Shown here: one piece after another, positions 1 through 8,704 of the stretch
How the letters are laid out: every line of letters starts with the position of its first letter
Numbering within the stretch: position 1 is the first letter of the stretch
Source: Mucilaginibacter sp.
GTDB lineage: Bacteria; Bacteroidota; Bacteroidia; Sphingobacteriales; Sphingobacteriaceae
DNA length: 33,957 bases
Direction of reading: 5' to 3'
NCBI GenBank assembly: GCA_028288085.1
Contig: JAQBOK010000370.1
Location: 1 to 33,957, forward strand
The notes under the pieces: model-generated
What the model was told of the DNA's origin: nothing
Seen by the model: the letters and a program-made list of their open reading frames with translations, nothing else
Databases searched by the model: none
Position numbers and translations under genes: made by a program

Positions 1-119
1 AGTTAAGGGGATATTTTATTGTGCATGGTGAACAGGCCAATGTAAAAGTGAGTTTTACGCTTACTCCAGAGAACCCGGCATTGATACAGGCGTACCATAT
101 TGACCTTATAGCAAAGTAA
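1..119 (+). CDS. 3' end of an unidentified protein (partial)
   Basis: An open frame enters at the window edge (first full codon at base 3) and ends with TAA at 117-119, giving about 38 residues that end in HIDLIAK. The fragment includes the run FTLTPENPALIQ. The composition is that of a soluble beta-rich tail, with no membrane segment. A rho-independent terminator follows 30 bases later, which supports a real gene end. The family cannot be named from so short a piece. Confidence 0.55.
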   Translation, partial: LRGYFIVHGEQANVKVSFTLTPENPALIQAYHIDLIAK

Positions 120-148
120 GAACCAGCGACGAAGATTCAGATCGTTAA

Positions 149-187
149 AAAAAGCCATTCAGATATTCCGGATGGCTTTTTGCTTTT
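149..187 (+). terminator. Rho-independent terminator of the leading partial gene
   Basis: The arms are AAAAAGCCATTC (149-160) and GGATGGCTTTTT (170-181). They pair over 12 bp with one G-T wobble around a 9-base loop, and a T-rich tail follows to about 187. Confidence 0.8.
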
Positions 188-458
188 TAATGCGAGTTAA
201 GTGTTTTTTGGGGATTTAATTTTTATTTTTCATTCAAAAATATCGATAAGGTAGAGATTCGATTGAAATTATTAAATAATATACTAATTGATCGCTCTTT
301 AAATAGCTTTTTATTATCAAAATGGGTGGATTTGCCATTTTTATTTGAATTTTTTGCATTAAAAATTGCATTTTTTTTTAAAAGTTATGAAATATGTAAT
401 ATATTAAACTTAATTTTAATATATAATTAACATAAATCATTCACTAAATTAAAAAACT
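188..458. other. AT-rich intergenic leader of the TonB receptor
   Basis: No gene is seen. The DNA is very AT-rich. It contains an A/T-only inverted repeat with 10-bp arms (399-408 and 415-424, 6-base spacer) and a weaker repeat AAAATGG/CCATTTT (319-325 and 335-341). No full match to the Bacteroidota promoter (TTTG then TAnnTTTG) was found, so the promoter is unplaced. Confidence 0.5.
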
Positions 459-3398
459 ATGAGGTTACGTATACATTTAGTCTTACTAGGGGTGTCTTTT
501 TTGTTTTTCGCCCCGGTTTTTGCGCAAAAACTTACCGGAACAGTAACAAGCGCAGGTCAGCCCACATTTGGATGTACTGTATTAGCCATGCCATCGGGCG
601 TAGGTGTATCCACCGGCAGTGATGGTAAATACAACCTTGCATTAAAAGCAGGCACTTATCAGATCACTTTTTCCGCAATCGGGCTTGAAAAGAAAACCTT
701 AAGTGTTCAACTTGCTGACGGTGAAACTAAGGTATTGGATGTTGAACTGGCTGTTTCGTCAGCAGCTTTAAGTGAGGTAATTGTTGTAGGTAGTCGCGGC
801 GGCGGCCGTACTAAAATTGAGTCGCCGGTCCCTGTGGATGTAATCAGATTAAACCAGGTCAGTGAAAATACTGCTAAACCCGACCTGATGAGCCAGCTGA
901 ACCAGGCCGTGCCTTCTTTCAACTATAACAAACAAAGTGGTGGCGATGGATCAGATGCTATTGACTTTGCCAGCTTACGTGGTTTGGGTTTTGACCAAAC
1001 ACTGGTACTTATCAATGGAAAACGCCGTCACCTGTCTGCCTTTGTAAATGAAGTTGGTACCCGTGGCCGCGGTAACAGCGGTACGGATTTAAATGCAATA
1101 CCTGAAGCTGCTATTGATCGTGTAGAAATATTGCGAGATGGCGCTTCGGCGCAGTACGGCTCTGATGCTATCGCAGGTGTTATTAATATCATTTTGAGAA
1201 AGGATATTAACCACCTTAACGTTACTGGCGGATTTAGTGGTTATAACGATCAAAAATATAATACATTGAACAATGTTGACCCGGCAGGTTATTATACAGG
1301 CAAAAAATTTGATGGACAAACTTTTACCCTTGGTGCAGACTATGGATTGGCAATAGGAAAAAATGGCGGCTTTATTAATGTTGGGGCTAATTACGAAAAC
1401 CAGGGTAAAACATTTAGGGCAATACGGGATACCAATTGGCAATCTAACTCAAATACCCTTGAGGCTCAGCCAGTAGCTCGTGAGCGGAGAGCATTTGGAG
1501 ATGGCTCCGTTGTATCAGGCGGTGGTATGTACAACATGGAAATCCCTTTAAGTGGTACAAAAACTACTTTCTATTCTTTTGGTGGATATAATTATAAACA
1601 TTCTAATGTATACGCCTATACCAGGAGCTGGAATTATAATAATGGGTTACGTCAAAATCCAACAAAATTTCCGACAGATCCAACTACCGGTGCACTTATT
1701 TTTGTACCGAGTATCATGAAGGTGGACGCTCCAGCCGGCGCTCCTTTTGATCCTAATAATGTATATTATGATCCTCAGGAAGATGTTTACATAAAGGATG
1801 TGTCAGCTGCTTTTGGTTTTAGAGGCACAACAGAGAGTGATTGGGATTGGGATATCAGCAATAATACGGGAAGGAATGATTTCCATTATTGGGGTGATAA
1901 TACTTTTAATGCTTCAACACCTTATGTGGCAGGGCAGCCAATCCAAACCAGATTTGATGATGGTGGTTTTAACTTTTTACAGAATACTGCAAATGCTGAT
2001 ATCACCAAGCATTTTAGTAATGTTGGCCAGGGGTTGCAGTTATCTTTCGGTGCTGAATTCAGGTATGAGCGGTACAGTCTTTATGCAGGCGAACCTAATT
2101 CTTATAACAACGGTGGTGCTACAATTCCGGTTATAGGATCAAAAGGACAGGATTCACTCGTTTCAAAAGCAGCAGGATCTGAAGGCTATCCGGGTTATCA
2201 GCCAACTACCTCTACTCAGCAAGGTGATGCCTCAACAGTACACCGGACCACCGAAGGTGCTTATGCGGAACTTGGTTTTGATGTTACTAAAGAATGGTTA
2301 ATAGATTTAGCTGAACGTTTCGAGAATTATTCTGACTTTGGATTTGTTGCAACTGAAAAATTTGCAACACGCTATAAATTGACCGACAATTTTAATCTGC
2401 GCGGGTCGGTAAGTACCGGTTTCCGTGCACCTACACTGCAACAGCTCAATTTCAGCAATACAAATACTACGGTAATTGGCGGTACCCTTGTATATACAAA
2501 GCTTGTACCTAACTACTCAGATGTGGCAAAAGCTGCGAACATACCTAAATTAACCCAGGAAACTTCTGTAAACTATAGCCTTGGATTTGCATGGCAACCC
2601 CTAACTGGCCTTTCTGTAACGGTAGATGGATATGATATAATAATAAAAAACAGGATTGTTATTTCTGGTTTGTATGCTGCGGGCGATCCAACATTGGGTG
2701 CTCCTTTAAATAATATATTAAACAGCCAGGGAATAGGTGATGCCCAGTTTTTTGCAAACGCTGTTAATACTACCAATAAGGGCATTGATGTTGTAATTGA
2801 TTACAAAAAACGATGGGGTAAAAATCACTTCGCAGCTTTGCTGGCAGGCAACATACAAAATTTAACTATTGATAAGATCAATATCCCGTCTACTTTTAAG
2901 GGTTCTCCTTCAGATAGTGCCACTTTCTTTTCAGACAGGGAACAATATTTCCTGAAAGCAAGTGCTCCAAAAGCGAAATTTACCCTTAACCTTGAGTATG
3001 GTTTCGACAAAGTTTCCTTTGGTACACGCCTTACTTATTTTGGTGATGTAAAAGAATTAGGTTTTGGTGAAACCAGTGCACCTGCCAATGCTCCTGATCC
3101 ATTCTTTCCTTATGTAACTTTGGATGCTACGGGGCAAAAAATACCTGAAATATTTGATTTTACACCTAAGGTCACTACAGATATTTATGCATCTTTAAAA
3201 ATTAACAAAGCTATATCGTGGACAATTGGTGTAGACAACCTGTTTAATGTACACCCTGACACCAACGTTATCAAAGGCTCTGTTAACCCTAATAGTTCAA
3301 GCTCTTTTGGTGATAGCGAATCGGGCGGACCTTTTGAGGCGGTACAAATGGGCTTCAATGGTATGAGAATATTTACCAAATTGACATTCCATTTTTAA
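459..3398 (+). CDS. TonB-dependent receptor, carboxypeptidase-regulatory-like N-domain (no SusD partner)
   Basis: Outer-membrane active transporter, energised by TonB-ExbBD, that imports a large or scarce ligand. It begins with a signal peptide (about residues 1-22, ending VFAQ). Next is a beta-sandwich carboxypeptidase-regulatory-like domain (about 24-100, with the run GTVTSAGQPTFGCTV). The plug follows at about 110-250 and contains LRGLGFDQTLVLINGKRRH and RVEILRDGASAQYGSDAIAG. The rest is a 22-strand-type barrel ending in Phe (LTFHF), as expected for BAM insertion. The length of 979 residues is normal. A SusC would have a SusD gene next to it; none is here, so this is an orphan receptor rather than a glycan-PUL SusC. 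The substrate is unknown: metal chelate, peptide or small glycan are all possible. A terminator follows directly. Confidence 0.93.
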   Translation: MRLRIHLVLLGVSFLFFAPVFAQKLTGTVTSAGQPTFGCTVLAMPSGVGVSTGSDGKYNLALKAGTYQITFSAIGLEKKTLSVQLADGETKVLDVELAVSSAALSEVIVVGSRGGGRTKIESPVPVDVIRLNQVSENTAKPDLMSQLNQAVPSFNYNKQSGGDGSDAIDFASLRGLGFDQTLVLINGKRRHLSAFVNEVGTRGRGNSGTDLNAIPEAAIDRVEILRDGASAQYGSDAIAGVINIILRKDINHLNVTGGFSGYNDQKYNTLNNVDPAGYYTGKKFDGQTFTLGADYGLAIGKNGGFINVGANYENQGKTFRAIRDTNWQSNSNTLEAQPVARERRAFGDGSVVSGGGMYNMEIPLSGTKTTFYSFGGYNYKHSNVYAYTRSWNYNNGLRQNPTKFPTDPTTGALIFVPSIMKVDAPAGAPFDPNNVYYDPQEDVYIKDVSAAFGFRGTTESDWDWDISNNTGRNDFHYWGDNTFNASTPYVAGQPIQTRFDDGGFNFLQNTANADITKHFSNVGQGLQLSFGAEFRYERYSLYAGEPNSYNNGGATIPVIGSKGQDSLVSKAAGSEGYPGYQPTTSTQQGDASTVHRTTEGAYAELGFDVTKEWLIDLAERFENYSDFGFVATEKFATRYKLTDNFNLRGSVSTGFRAPTLQQLNFSNTNTTVIGGTLVYTKLVPNYSDVAKAANIPKLTQETSVNYSLGFAWQPLTGLSVTVDGYDIIIKNRIVISGLYAAGDPTLGAPLNNILNSQGIGDAQFFANAVNTTNKGIDVVIDYKKRWGKNHFAALLAGNIQNLTIDKINIPSTFKGSPSDSATFFSDREQYFLKASAPKAKFTLNLEYGFDKVSFGTRLTYFGDVKELGFGETSAPANAPDPFFPYVTLDATGQKIPEIFDFTPKVTTDIYASLKINKAISWTIGVDNLFNVHPDTNVIKGSVNPNSSSSFGDSESGGPFEAVQMGFNGMRIFTKLTFHF

Positions 3399-3422
3399 TA
3401 GAATTTAAACTGCTAAATATTT

Positions 3423-3452
3423 AACCCCGTTCAAATAGAGCGGGGTTTTTTA
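3423..3452 (+). terminator. Rho-independent terminator after the TonB receptor
   Basis: AACCCCG (3423-3429) pairs with CGGGGTT (3441-3447) across an 11-base loop, and the right arm runs into a stretch of T ending near 3451. It lies 25 bases after the receptor stop codon. Confidence 0.88.
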
Positions 3453-3811
3453 TTGGGCTATTATTATGAAATTCTAATACTATTGTGATGGTAGGGAGTA
3501 AGCTTAGGAAGTGGATATTAATGAAAAATGGAGGCTGTTTATTGGAGTTTTAATAAATGCCTAAAACAAGAAAAGCCAGACCTCGCGCCCAGCTATCTAC
3601 ATTAATTAATTTAAACTTATCTAATTTAACGTTAAACAACAATATAACTCAATAAAAGTATCTTGTAACGAAAATATTACATTATTGTAAGAAAAATTAT
3701 TATCCAAACAGCTTTAGTAGCGAGGGTGAGAATACGATATATTTTGTTCAGTTAAGATGAATTTGTAATTTCATGATTAATTAAATCATCATCCTTTTAA
3801 ATCATCTGAAA
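3453..3811. other. Intergenic region between TonB receptor and DUF3078 gene
   Basis: About 360 bases with no convincing gene. A 32-codon ORF at 3557-3655 matches nothing I recognise and has no visible ribosome site. The region should hold the promoter of the DUF3078 gene. Near-matches to the TAnnTTTG box exist around 3740-3765, but none is exact with a TTTG at the right distance. Confidence 0.45.
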
Positions 3812-4714
3812 ATGAAAAACACACTGCTTTTTTTAACGCTTTTATGCGTGAGCCTCGCAGGTTATGCACAAGCGCCTCCTGCTGCACCGCCAGATACTAC
3901 ACGTATTTGGACTATACATGGCCAAAATACATTTTTAATCAACCAAAGTTCATTTTCGCATTGGGCGGCAGGTGGTGGTAATGCATTTGCCGCTAATGTG
4001 GTTTTTGATTATGATTTTGACTACAAGAAAGACAAATGGAGTTGGGATAATAAAGTAATTATTGGTTACGGCCTAAGCAAAGAAAATGGCATTGGTTGGC
4101 GCAAAAACGACGACAGGATAATTTTAAACAGCTTATTGGGATATAAAGCTGCCCAATATTGGTTGTACACGTTTTACGCCAACTTCCAAACACAGTTTAC
4201 TAATGGATACAACTATACTGGTACCGGGGATCAAAGGACTTTAATATCAGCGCCTTTCGCACCTGCTTATCTTACTTTTGGGCCGGGGTTTGCTTATAAA
4301 AAATCGGATAATTTGAGGGTAAACATTTCGCCGCTGGCTGCACGTATTACAATGGTGCAAAATGATTCTTTTTCAAACGCGGGTTCGTTTGGTGTAACAC
4401 CCGGCAATAAGAGCCTGTTTGAATTTGGCGCTTCGCTGGATGGCTATTTCAAGTTTAATGTTGTCCCTAATGTGGCACTTGAAAATATTCTGAAACTATA
4501 CTCCAATTATTTAAAAACACCGGGTAATATTTATGCTGATTACACTGCCAACCTTTTTATGAAGGTAAATAAATTTGTAACAGTAAATGCCGGTGTAGAA
4601 CTGGTATCAGACCCTAATACAAAGGTACCTGTACAAAACAATGGAATTACAGAATATCATTCATTGCTGCAAGTGAAACAGATATTTGGAGCAGGGTTAA
4701 CATATAAATTTTAA
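3812..4714 (+). CDS. DUF3078 family outer-membrane protein
   Basis: A secreted beta-barrel-like protein of a family known almost only from Bacteroidota; its biochemical role is not established. Residues 1-19 form a clear signal peptide ending GYAQ, followed by a short Pro/Ala linker. The mature part has the family pattern near the N-terminus (FLINQSSFSHWAAGGGNAFA) and then alternating amphipathic strands with many aromatic residues, ending in LTYKF. The final Phe suggests outer-membrane insertion. At 300 residues it is of usual length. It is a single-gene unit, transcribed toward the minus-strand DUF2306 gene. Confidence 0.87.
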   Translation: MKNTLLFLTLLCVSLAGYAQAPPAAPPDTTRIWTIHGQNTFLINQSSFSHWAAGGGNAFAANVVFDYDFDYKKDKWSWDNKVIIGYGLSKENGIGWRKNDDRIILNSLLGYKAAQYWLYTFYANFQTQFTNGYNYTGTGDQRTLISAPFAPAYLTFGPGFAYKKSDNLRVNISPLAARITMVQNDSFSNAGSFGVTPGNKSLFEFGASLDGYFKFNVVPNVALENILKLYSNYLKTPGNIYADYTANLFMKVNKFVTVNAGVELVSDPNTKVPVQNNGITEYHSLLQVKQIFGAGLTYKF

Positions 4715-4719
4715 TCTTG

Positions 4720-4774
4720 GTCTATTCAAGTTCCAACGGTTTAAGTATTTGCACTTGAAAGAAAAAGAATAGAC
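4720..4774. terminator. Possible hairpin between convergent genes
   Basis: GTCTATTC (4720-4727) is the exact inverse of GAATAGAC (4767-4774). A competing inner pairing TTCAAGT/ACTTGAA (4725-4731 with 4753-4759) is also possible. It sits between the stop codons of the DUF3078 and DUF2306 genes. The loop is long and the T-tract weak, so a termination role is only a suggestion. Confidence 0.35.
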
Positions 4775-4801
4775 TTTAAATTGTATATGACGCAGGCTAC
4801 A

Positions 4802-5452
4802 CTATGCCTGTACTTTAACAGGCAATACATAAGCGGGTATCCGCGCTCTTTTATTGATAATGATCTCGGCAATGACAAGGTTTGGCACCCAGCAAAGCCA
4901 GGATATAACACGGTATGCTGTAATAAAATCCATGTGTACAACAGCCTGTGAAAATGGCAGGTACAACCTTAAGGTAACTGCTGCAAAAGCAAGGGCATAA
5001 TTACGGATCATCCAGTTTTCGTGTTGCTTAATATCTTTTTTAAGAATTGTGGTATACGCCTTTAATATGGTGAAAAACCAAAGCAGTGCAAGAATGCCAA
5101 AACCTAATGTGCTTATAATTCCACCTGAAGCAAAAAGAGCTATGTATAAGCCTGCCAAACTGCTCAGCATCACAGAGCCAACATAAACTTTACCTACCAG
5201 CCGATGAGTACTTAAATAACGGTTGCGCAACTTTAGGCTAAACTGTGTCCATCCGGTTAGCAAGGCAATGCCCCCGAAGGTAATATGGATATAAAATGCA
5301 GTATGCCATACAACATTATCTATCAATTCCTTTGTTTTGCTTGCCCATAGGCCTTTGCCATGCATATCCACAAGATAGTAGGCAAGCGGATATAAGCCGA
5401 TTGCTATAGCAAAAAAAGCAAATGGTATCCAGGGTAAATTTTTAAGCTTCAT
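4802..5452 (-). CDS. DUF2306 family integral membrane protein
   Basis: A small polytopic membrane protein of uncharacterised family DUF2306. Hydrophobic segments lie at about residues 8-27, 48-68, 85-105, 112-130, 148-168 and 182-200. Family-typical features are the His-containing stretches AFYIHITFGGIALLTG and STHRLVGKVYV and the conserved QHENWMIRNYAL motif before a late helix. The His and Arg residues suggest a cofactor- or quinone-like site, but no function is established. A second, divergent member of the same family is at 21099-21770. The ATG start at 5452 gives 216 residues, normal for the family. It is monocistronic and convergent with the DUF3078 gene. Confidence 0.85.
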   Translation of the reverse strand: MKLKNLPWIPFAFFAIAIGLYPLAYYLVDMHGKGLWASKTKELIDNVVWHTAFYIHITFGGIALLTGWTQFSLKLRNRYLSTHRLVGKVYVGSVMLSSLAGLYIALFASGGIISTLGFGILALLWFFTILKAYTTILKKDIKQHENWMIRNYALAFAAVTLRLYLPFSQAVVHMDFITAYRVISWLCWVPNLVIAEIIINKRARIPAYVLPVKVQA

Positions 5453-5657
5453 ACGCGTTTTGGACTATTTAAATTAAAAAAATGTTACAAGGATAAACAG
5501 ACAAAAAGCTTAACGCTATTGTAAACCCAGCTACTACAGCCAAAAAATGCAAAGAGTATCCGGACATATTTTGAGTTACGCTATTTTAATTGTAAATAAA
5601 TCAGAGGAAATATTTTATCTAAAAATAGGCAATTATCCCTAATACCGCCAGATATAT

Positions 5658-5688
5658 CCAATGGTCACTAAAATGCGACCATTGGTCA
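5658..5688 (+). promoter_or_regulatory. 21-bp-period direct/inverted repeat, likely regulator site of the LytTR cassette
   Basis: CCAATGGTCA (5658-5667) and CCATTGGTCA (5679-5688) are 9/10 identical direct repeats exactly 21 bp apart. The same DNA also reads as a perfect inverted repeat: CCAATGGTC (5658-5666) against GACCATTGG (5677-5685). Known LytTR-type response regulators bind two direct repeats with this period, for example E. coli YpdB (10-bp repeats, 11-bp spacer) and BtsR (8 plus 13). The site lies 57-87 bases before the acyltransferase ATG and upstream of the operon that ends in a LytTR regulator, so autoregulation is plausible. Confidence 0.6.
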
Positions 5689-5744
5689 AAAATGTTTCCA
5701 GAACCTGTTTGATGATGGTTTCTTTATATCAAAAAAGGAAAAGC

Positions 5745-6959
5745 ATGGAAACCACACAACGACAAACTTACCTGGATTGGTTAAGGATATTATCTATTCT
5801 GGGTGTATTAATTTTTCATTCGGCTATGCCGTATGTTGCCGAAGATAATTGGCATATTAAAAATGCAGAAACAAGCAATTTAATGATGGAATCAAACCAC
5901 TTTTTGCACCTTTTTCGCATGCCGCTGCTCTTTTTTATTTCTGGTACCGTGAGTTATTACATGATGCAGCGGCGATCTACTTTAAACTTCATAGGTTTAC
6001 GTTTCCGCAGGCTTTTTATACCGCTATTGGTAGGCATGTTTATCGTAGTTCCGCCACAAATTTATATGGAACGACTTGCGCATGGATACAAAGGTGGTTT
6101 TTGGGAATGGTATCCAAGTGTGTTCAATTTTGTTCCCTATCCAAAAGGCAGTTTTAGCTGGCATCATCTTTGGTTTATTGCATACCTGTTTATTTACGAT
6201 TTAATATTTGCACCATTATTTGCCTGGCTCATATCCCCCAAAAGTGACGCTTTCAAAATAAAGCTGGCTGTATTAGCTAAGGGTAAATGGGTTTACTTAC
6301 TGATGGTGCCGGGTATTATATGGTTTGCATTGCTGAGCGAGAAATTACCTGAAACAAATGACCTTGCCCATGATGGTTGTTACTTTGTTTACTGGTTGTT
6401 CTTCCTCCTGGCAGGTTTTGTATGCATACTGCAACCAAAATTAATGGATAGCCTTGAACGCAACCGTCGGTTTGCACTTACCATTGGCTTTTTGAGCCTG
6501 ATGCTTTGGGAGTGTTTAAGGTGGAACAGTATCGAGCCATGGAGAGCACAATGGCCATTTCACAGCAGCGTGTTTAGCTATATTTTTATCGCCTTACGGC
6601 CAATAATTGCCTGGGGATGGGTATTGGCGCTGGTTGGCTATGGTAAGCATTATCTTAACCGTACACATAAGGTACTAAACTATCTAAACCAGGCGGTGTA
6701 TCCGTTCTACATTTTACACCAAACGGTAATTGTTTTAGTGGTTTATTATATCGTGCAGACACAAAATGAAAGTATCTTGTCAAAATATATTTACACTGTT
6801 GGCATAACATTTTTTGTTACTGTGCTTATCTATCATTTACTGGTGCGGCCATATGCTTTAACCCGTTTTTTGTTCGGCATGAAGCCCAAGGATAAACCTA
6901 AACCAGTAATGGAAGTAGAAGCGGAAGAAATAAAACATGTGGCGGCGCTTTCTGCATGA
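5745..6959 (+). CDS. Acyltransferase-3 family membrane protein
   Basis: Integral-membrane acyltransferase (Acyltransferase_3/OafB-OPgC type), which transfers acyl groups, often acetyl or succinyl, to extracytoplasmic glycans or lipids. The chosen ATG at 5745 follows AAGGAAAA and gives METTQRQTYLDWLRIL, the canonical family start. The frame stays open upstream to 5661, but that part overlaps a likely operator. Family marks are the N-terminal R-x-x-x-x-x-G-V-x-x-FH segment (LRILSILGVLIFHS, with the conserved His), FRMPLLFFISGT, LRFRRLFIPLLVG and HHLWFIAYLFIYD, then about ten hydrophobic helices. It is 404 residues long from this start. It is first in a cassette with a LytS-type kinase (18-base gap) and a LytTR regulator, so its expression probably responds to that system. 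The acceptor substrate is unknown. Confidence 0.88.
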   Translation: METTQRQTYLDWLRILSILGVLIFHSAMPYVAEDNWHIKNAETSNLMMESNHFLHLFRMPLLFFISGTVSYYMMQRRSTLNFIGLRFRRLFIPLLVGMFIVVPPQIYMERLAHGYKGGFWEWYPSVFNFVPYPKGSFSWHHLWFIAYLFIYDLIFAPLFAWLISPKSDAFKIKLAVLAKGKWVYLLMVPGIIWFALLSEKLPETNDLAHDGCYFVYWLFFLLAGFVCILQPKLMDSLERNRRFALTIGFLSLMLWECLRWNSIEPWRAQWPFHSSVFSYIFIALRPIIAWGWVLALVGYGKHYLNRTHKVLNYLNQAVYPFYILHQTVIVLVVYYIVQTQNESILSKYIYTVGITFFVTVLIYHLLVRPYALTRFLFGMKPKDKPKPVMEVEAEEIKHVAALSA

Positions 6960-6977
6960 AATATGTAATTTAACGAT

Positions 6978-8012
6978 ATGAAATTTTTCAAAAAATATAT
7001 CTTCCCTGCTTTGTATGGCCTAATCGTATATTTTACCATCAGGCTGCTGCATGATACTGATGTTAACGAGCATTTTTGGGAAAGGGATCTGTATGTAAAT
7101 ATCGTTGAAATGAGCTGTTCTGTATTGGTGGGCTATGCGGGGATCTATCTTTTTGAATGGCTTTTCAGGTTTTATGACAGGCGCTGGCCGGTGCAGTTAT
7201 GCTACCAGGGAGTAGTGAGGGAATTGGTTATTTTAGTGGGTGCCAACCTTGTACTGGTGAACGTGGTGTTTGTTCCAATGGATGCAGCTTTAAAGCAAAG
7301 TTGGATTCCATGGGCGGATGTAGCCGACATTAACATAATACCAACCTTATATGCTATTGTTTACTATGGTATTGCGCGCAGCAGTTCGTGGTTAAGGGCC
7401 TATGTGGATAACAAAGTGCAGTTAGAAAAGGTGACCAATGAACATTTGGAAACGGAGTTGAAATTTTTGAAGGCGCAATATCACCCGCATTTTCTTTTCA
7501 ACGCATTAAATACTATTTATTTCCAGATGGATGAGGATAAAGACGGTGCTAAAAAAAGTATTGAGAAATTCTCGGAATTATTGCGTTACCAACTGTACGA
7601 CCAGCAGCAACAAGTGCCTGTGATGCAGGAAATAGAATACCTGCAGAGTTTTATTGAATTGCAAAAGATACGCAGTACTGATAAGCTGAAATTGAAGATT
7701 GATTTTGATAAGCAATTGAACGGCCAATTGGTATATCCGTTATTATTTTTACCATTGGTTGAAAATGCCTTCAAATTTATTGGCGGCGATTATCAAATGC
7801 TGGTTGAAGCTAAAGTAGTTAATGAACATATTGAATTCAGGGTTGAAAATTCTGTACCGCTAGTAAAGTCAATTGAGCCAAAAGCGGGTGGTATAGGACT
7901 AGAAAACCTGAAACGCCGCCTTGACTTGCTTTACCCCAGCAGGTACACCTTAAAGCTGGAAAAGGGAGATAATAATTTTAAGGCGGAATTAAACTTGGAG
8001 TATGAGCGATAA
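6978..8012 (+). CDS. LytS/YehU-type sensor histidine kinase (His_kinase family)
   Basis: Membrane sensor kinase of the LytTR two-component class. About four hydrophobic segments occupy residues 8-23, 40-64, 80-100 and 118-135; no PAS or GAF domain is seen. A coiled linker leads to the H-box QYHPHFLFNALNTIYFQ; His171, in PHFLFN, is the expected phosphoacceptor. The catalytic part has the N-box LPLVENAFKF (Asn263) and G-box GIGLENLKRR (about 305-314), both intact. At 344 residues it is normal for Bacteroidota members. Its 3' end overlaps the regulator gene by 11 bases, which implies translational coupling. Its stimulus is not evident, and the membrane domain rather than an extracellular domain is probably the sensor. 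Confidence 0.92.
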   Translation: MKFFKKYIFPALYGLIVYFTIRLLHDTDVNEHFWERDLYVNIVEMSCSVLVGYAGIYLFEWLFRFYDRRWPVQLCYQGVVRELVILVGANLVLVNVVFVPMDAALKQSWIPWADVADINIIPTLYAIVYYGIARSSSWLRAYVDNKVQLEKVTNEHLETELKFLKAQYHPHFLFNALNTIYFQMDEDKDGAKKSIEKFSELLRYQLYDQQQQVPVMQEIEYLQSFIELQKIRSTDKLKLKIDFDKQLNGQLVYPLLFLPLVENAFKFIGGDYQMLVEAKVVNEHIEFRVENSVPLVKSIEPKAGGIGLENLKRRLDLLYPSRYTLKLEKGDNNFKAELNLEYER

Positions 8013-8697
8013 GATTACCTGTATTATTACCGACGATGAGCCTTTCGCCCGCAAGGGTTTGCAAGGCTATGTAGAAAAGATCAGTTTCCTGGATTTGAAA
8101 GGGGTTTGTGAGGACGCTTTACAATTGAGTGATTTAATGCAGCAACAGCCAATTGACCTGCTGTTCCTTGATATTCAAATGCCGCACATTACAGGGGTTG
8201 AATTTTTAAGGGCAATACGCAATCCCCCTAAAGTGATATTCACCACAGCCTATCCTCAATACGCAATAGAGGGTTTTGAGCTGGATGTGATGGATTATTT
8301 GCTAAAGCCTATATCTTACGAACGTTTTCTGAAGGCTGCCTGGAAAGCAAATGATTATTTCACGCTAAAGGAACATCCCGGTAACTCAGTTCCATACCTG
8401 TTTTTGAAAGCTAATGGCAAACTGGAAAAAATAACGTTTGATGATATTTTGTTTATTGAGGGAATGGAAAATTATGTAGCCATTCATCTCGAAAATAAAA
8501 AGATCATTACACATACTACCATCAAATCATTGCTAGAAAAGTTACCCGCCAAACAGTTTTTGCAAACACATAAATCGTATGTTGTCGCTATAAATAAAGT
8601 GGATACTATTGAAGGAAATATATTGCATGTACAAAAATACCAAGTTCCTGTAAGTAAGTATTTGAGGGAAGAGGTTTTGGGGAGGATTGTGAAATAA
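8002..8697 (+). CDS. LytTR-family response regulator
   Basis: Cytoplasmic DNA-binding partner of the kinase just upstream. The receiver domain (residues 5-120) has the acidic pair Asp11-Asp12, phosphoacceptor Asp57 in DLLFLDIQMP, Thr81 in FTTAYPQYA, and Lys102 in YLLKPIS. A LytTR DNA-binding domain (about 130-231) follows, with FLKANGKLEKITFDDILFIE, THTTIKSLLEKLP and FLQTHKSYVVAINKV. All key residues are present, so it should be functional. Such regulators usually bind two direct repeats about 21 bp apart; a fitting repeat lies before the acyltransferase gene at 5658-5688. The gene ends just before a long hairpin element, which may also limit transcription. Confidence 0.94.
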   Translation: MSDKITCIITDDEPFARKGLQGYVEKISFLDLKGVCEDALQLSDLMQQQPIDLLFLDIQMPHITGVEFLRAIRNPPKVIFTTAYPQYAIEGFELDVMDYLLKPISYERFLKAAWKANDYFTLKEHPGNSVPYLFLKANGKLEKITFDDILFIEGMENYVAIHLENKKIITHTTIKSLLEKLPAKQFLQTHKSYVVAINKVDTIEGNILHVQKYQVPVSKYLREEVLGRIVK

Positions 8698-8704
8698 GCC
8701 GGAT

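Noticed and set aside
3557..3655. 32-codon ORF between TonB receptor and DUF3078
   Set aside because: No ribosome site, no recognisable family, and compositionally AT-driven (many Asn and Leu).
5661..5744. N-terminal extension of the acyltransferase from ATG at 5661
   Set aside because: The first codons lie in the 5658-5688 repeat, and the family's normal start is METTQRQ at 5745, with AAGGAAAA just before it.
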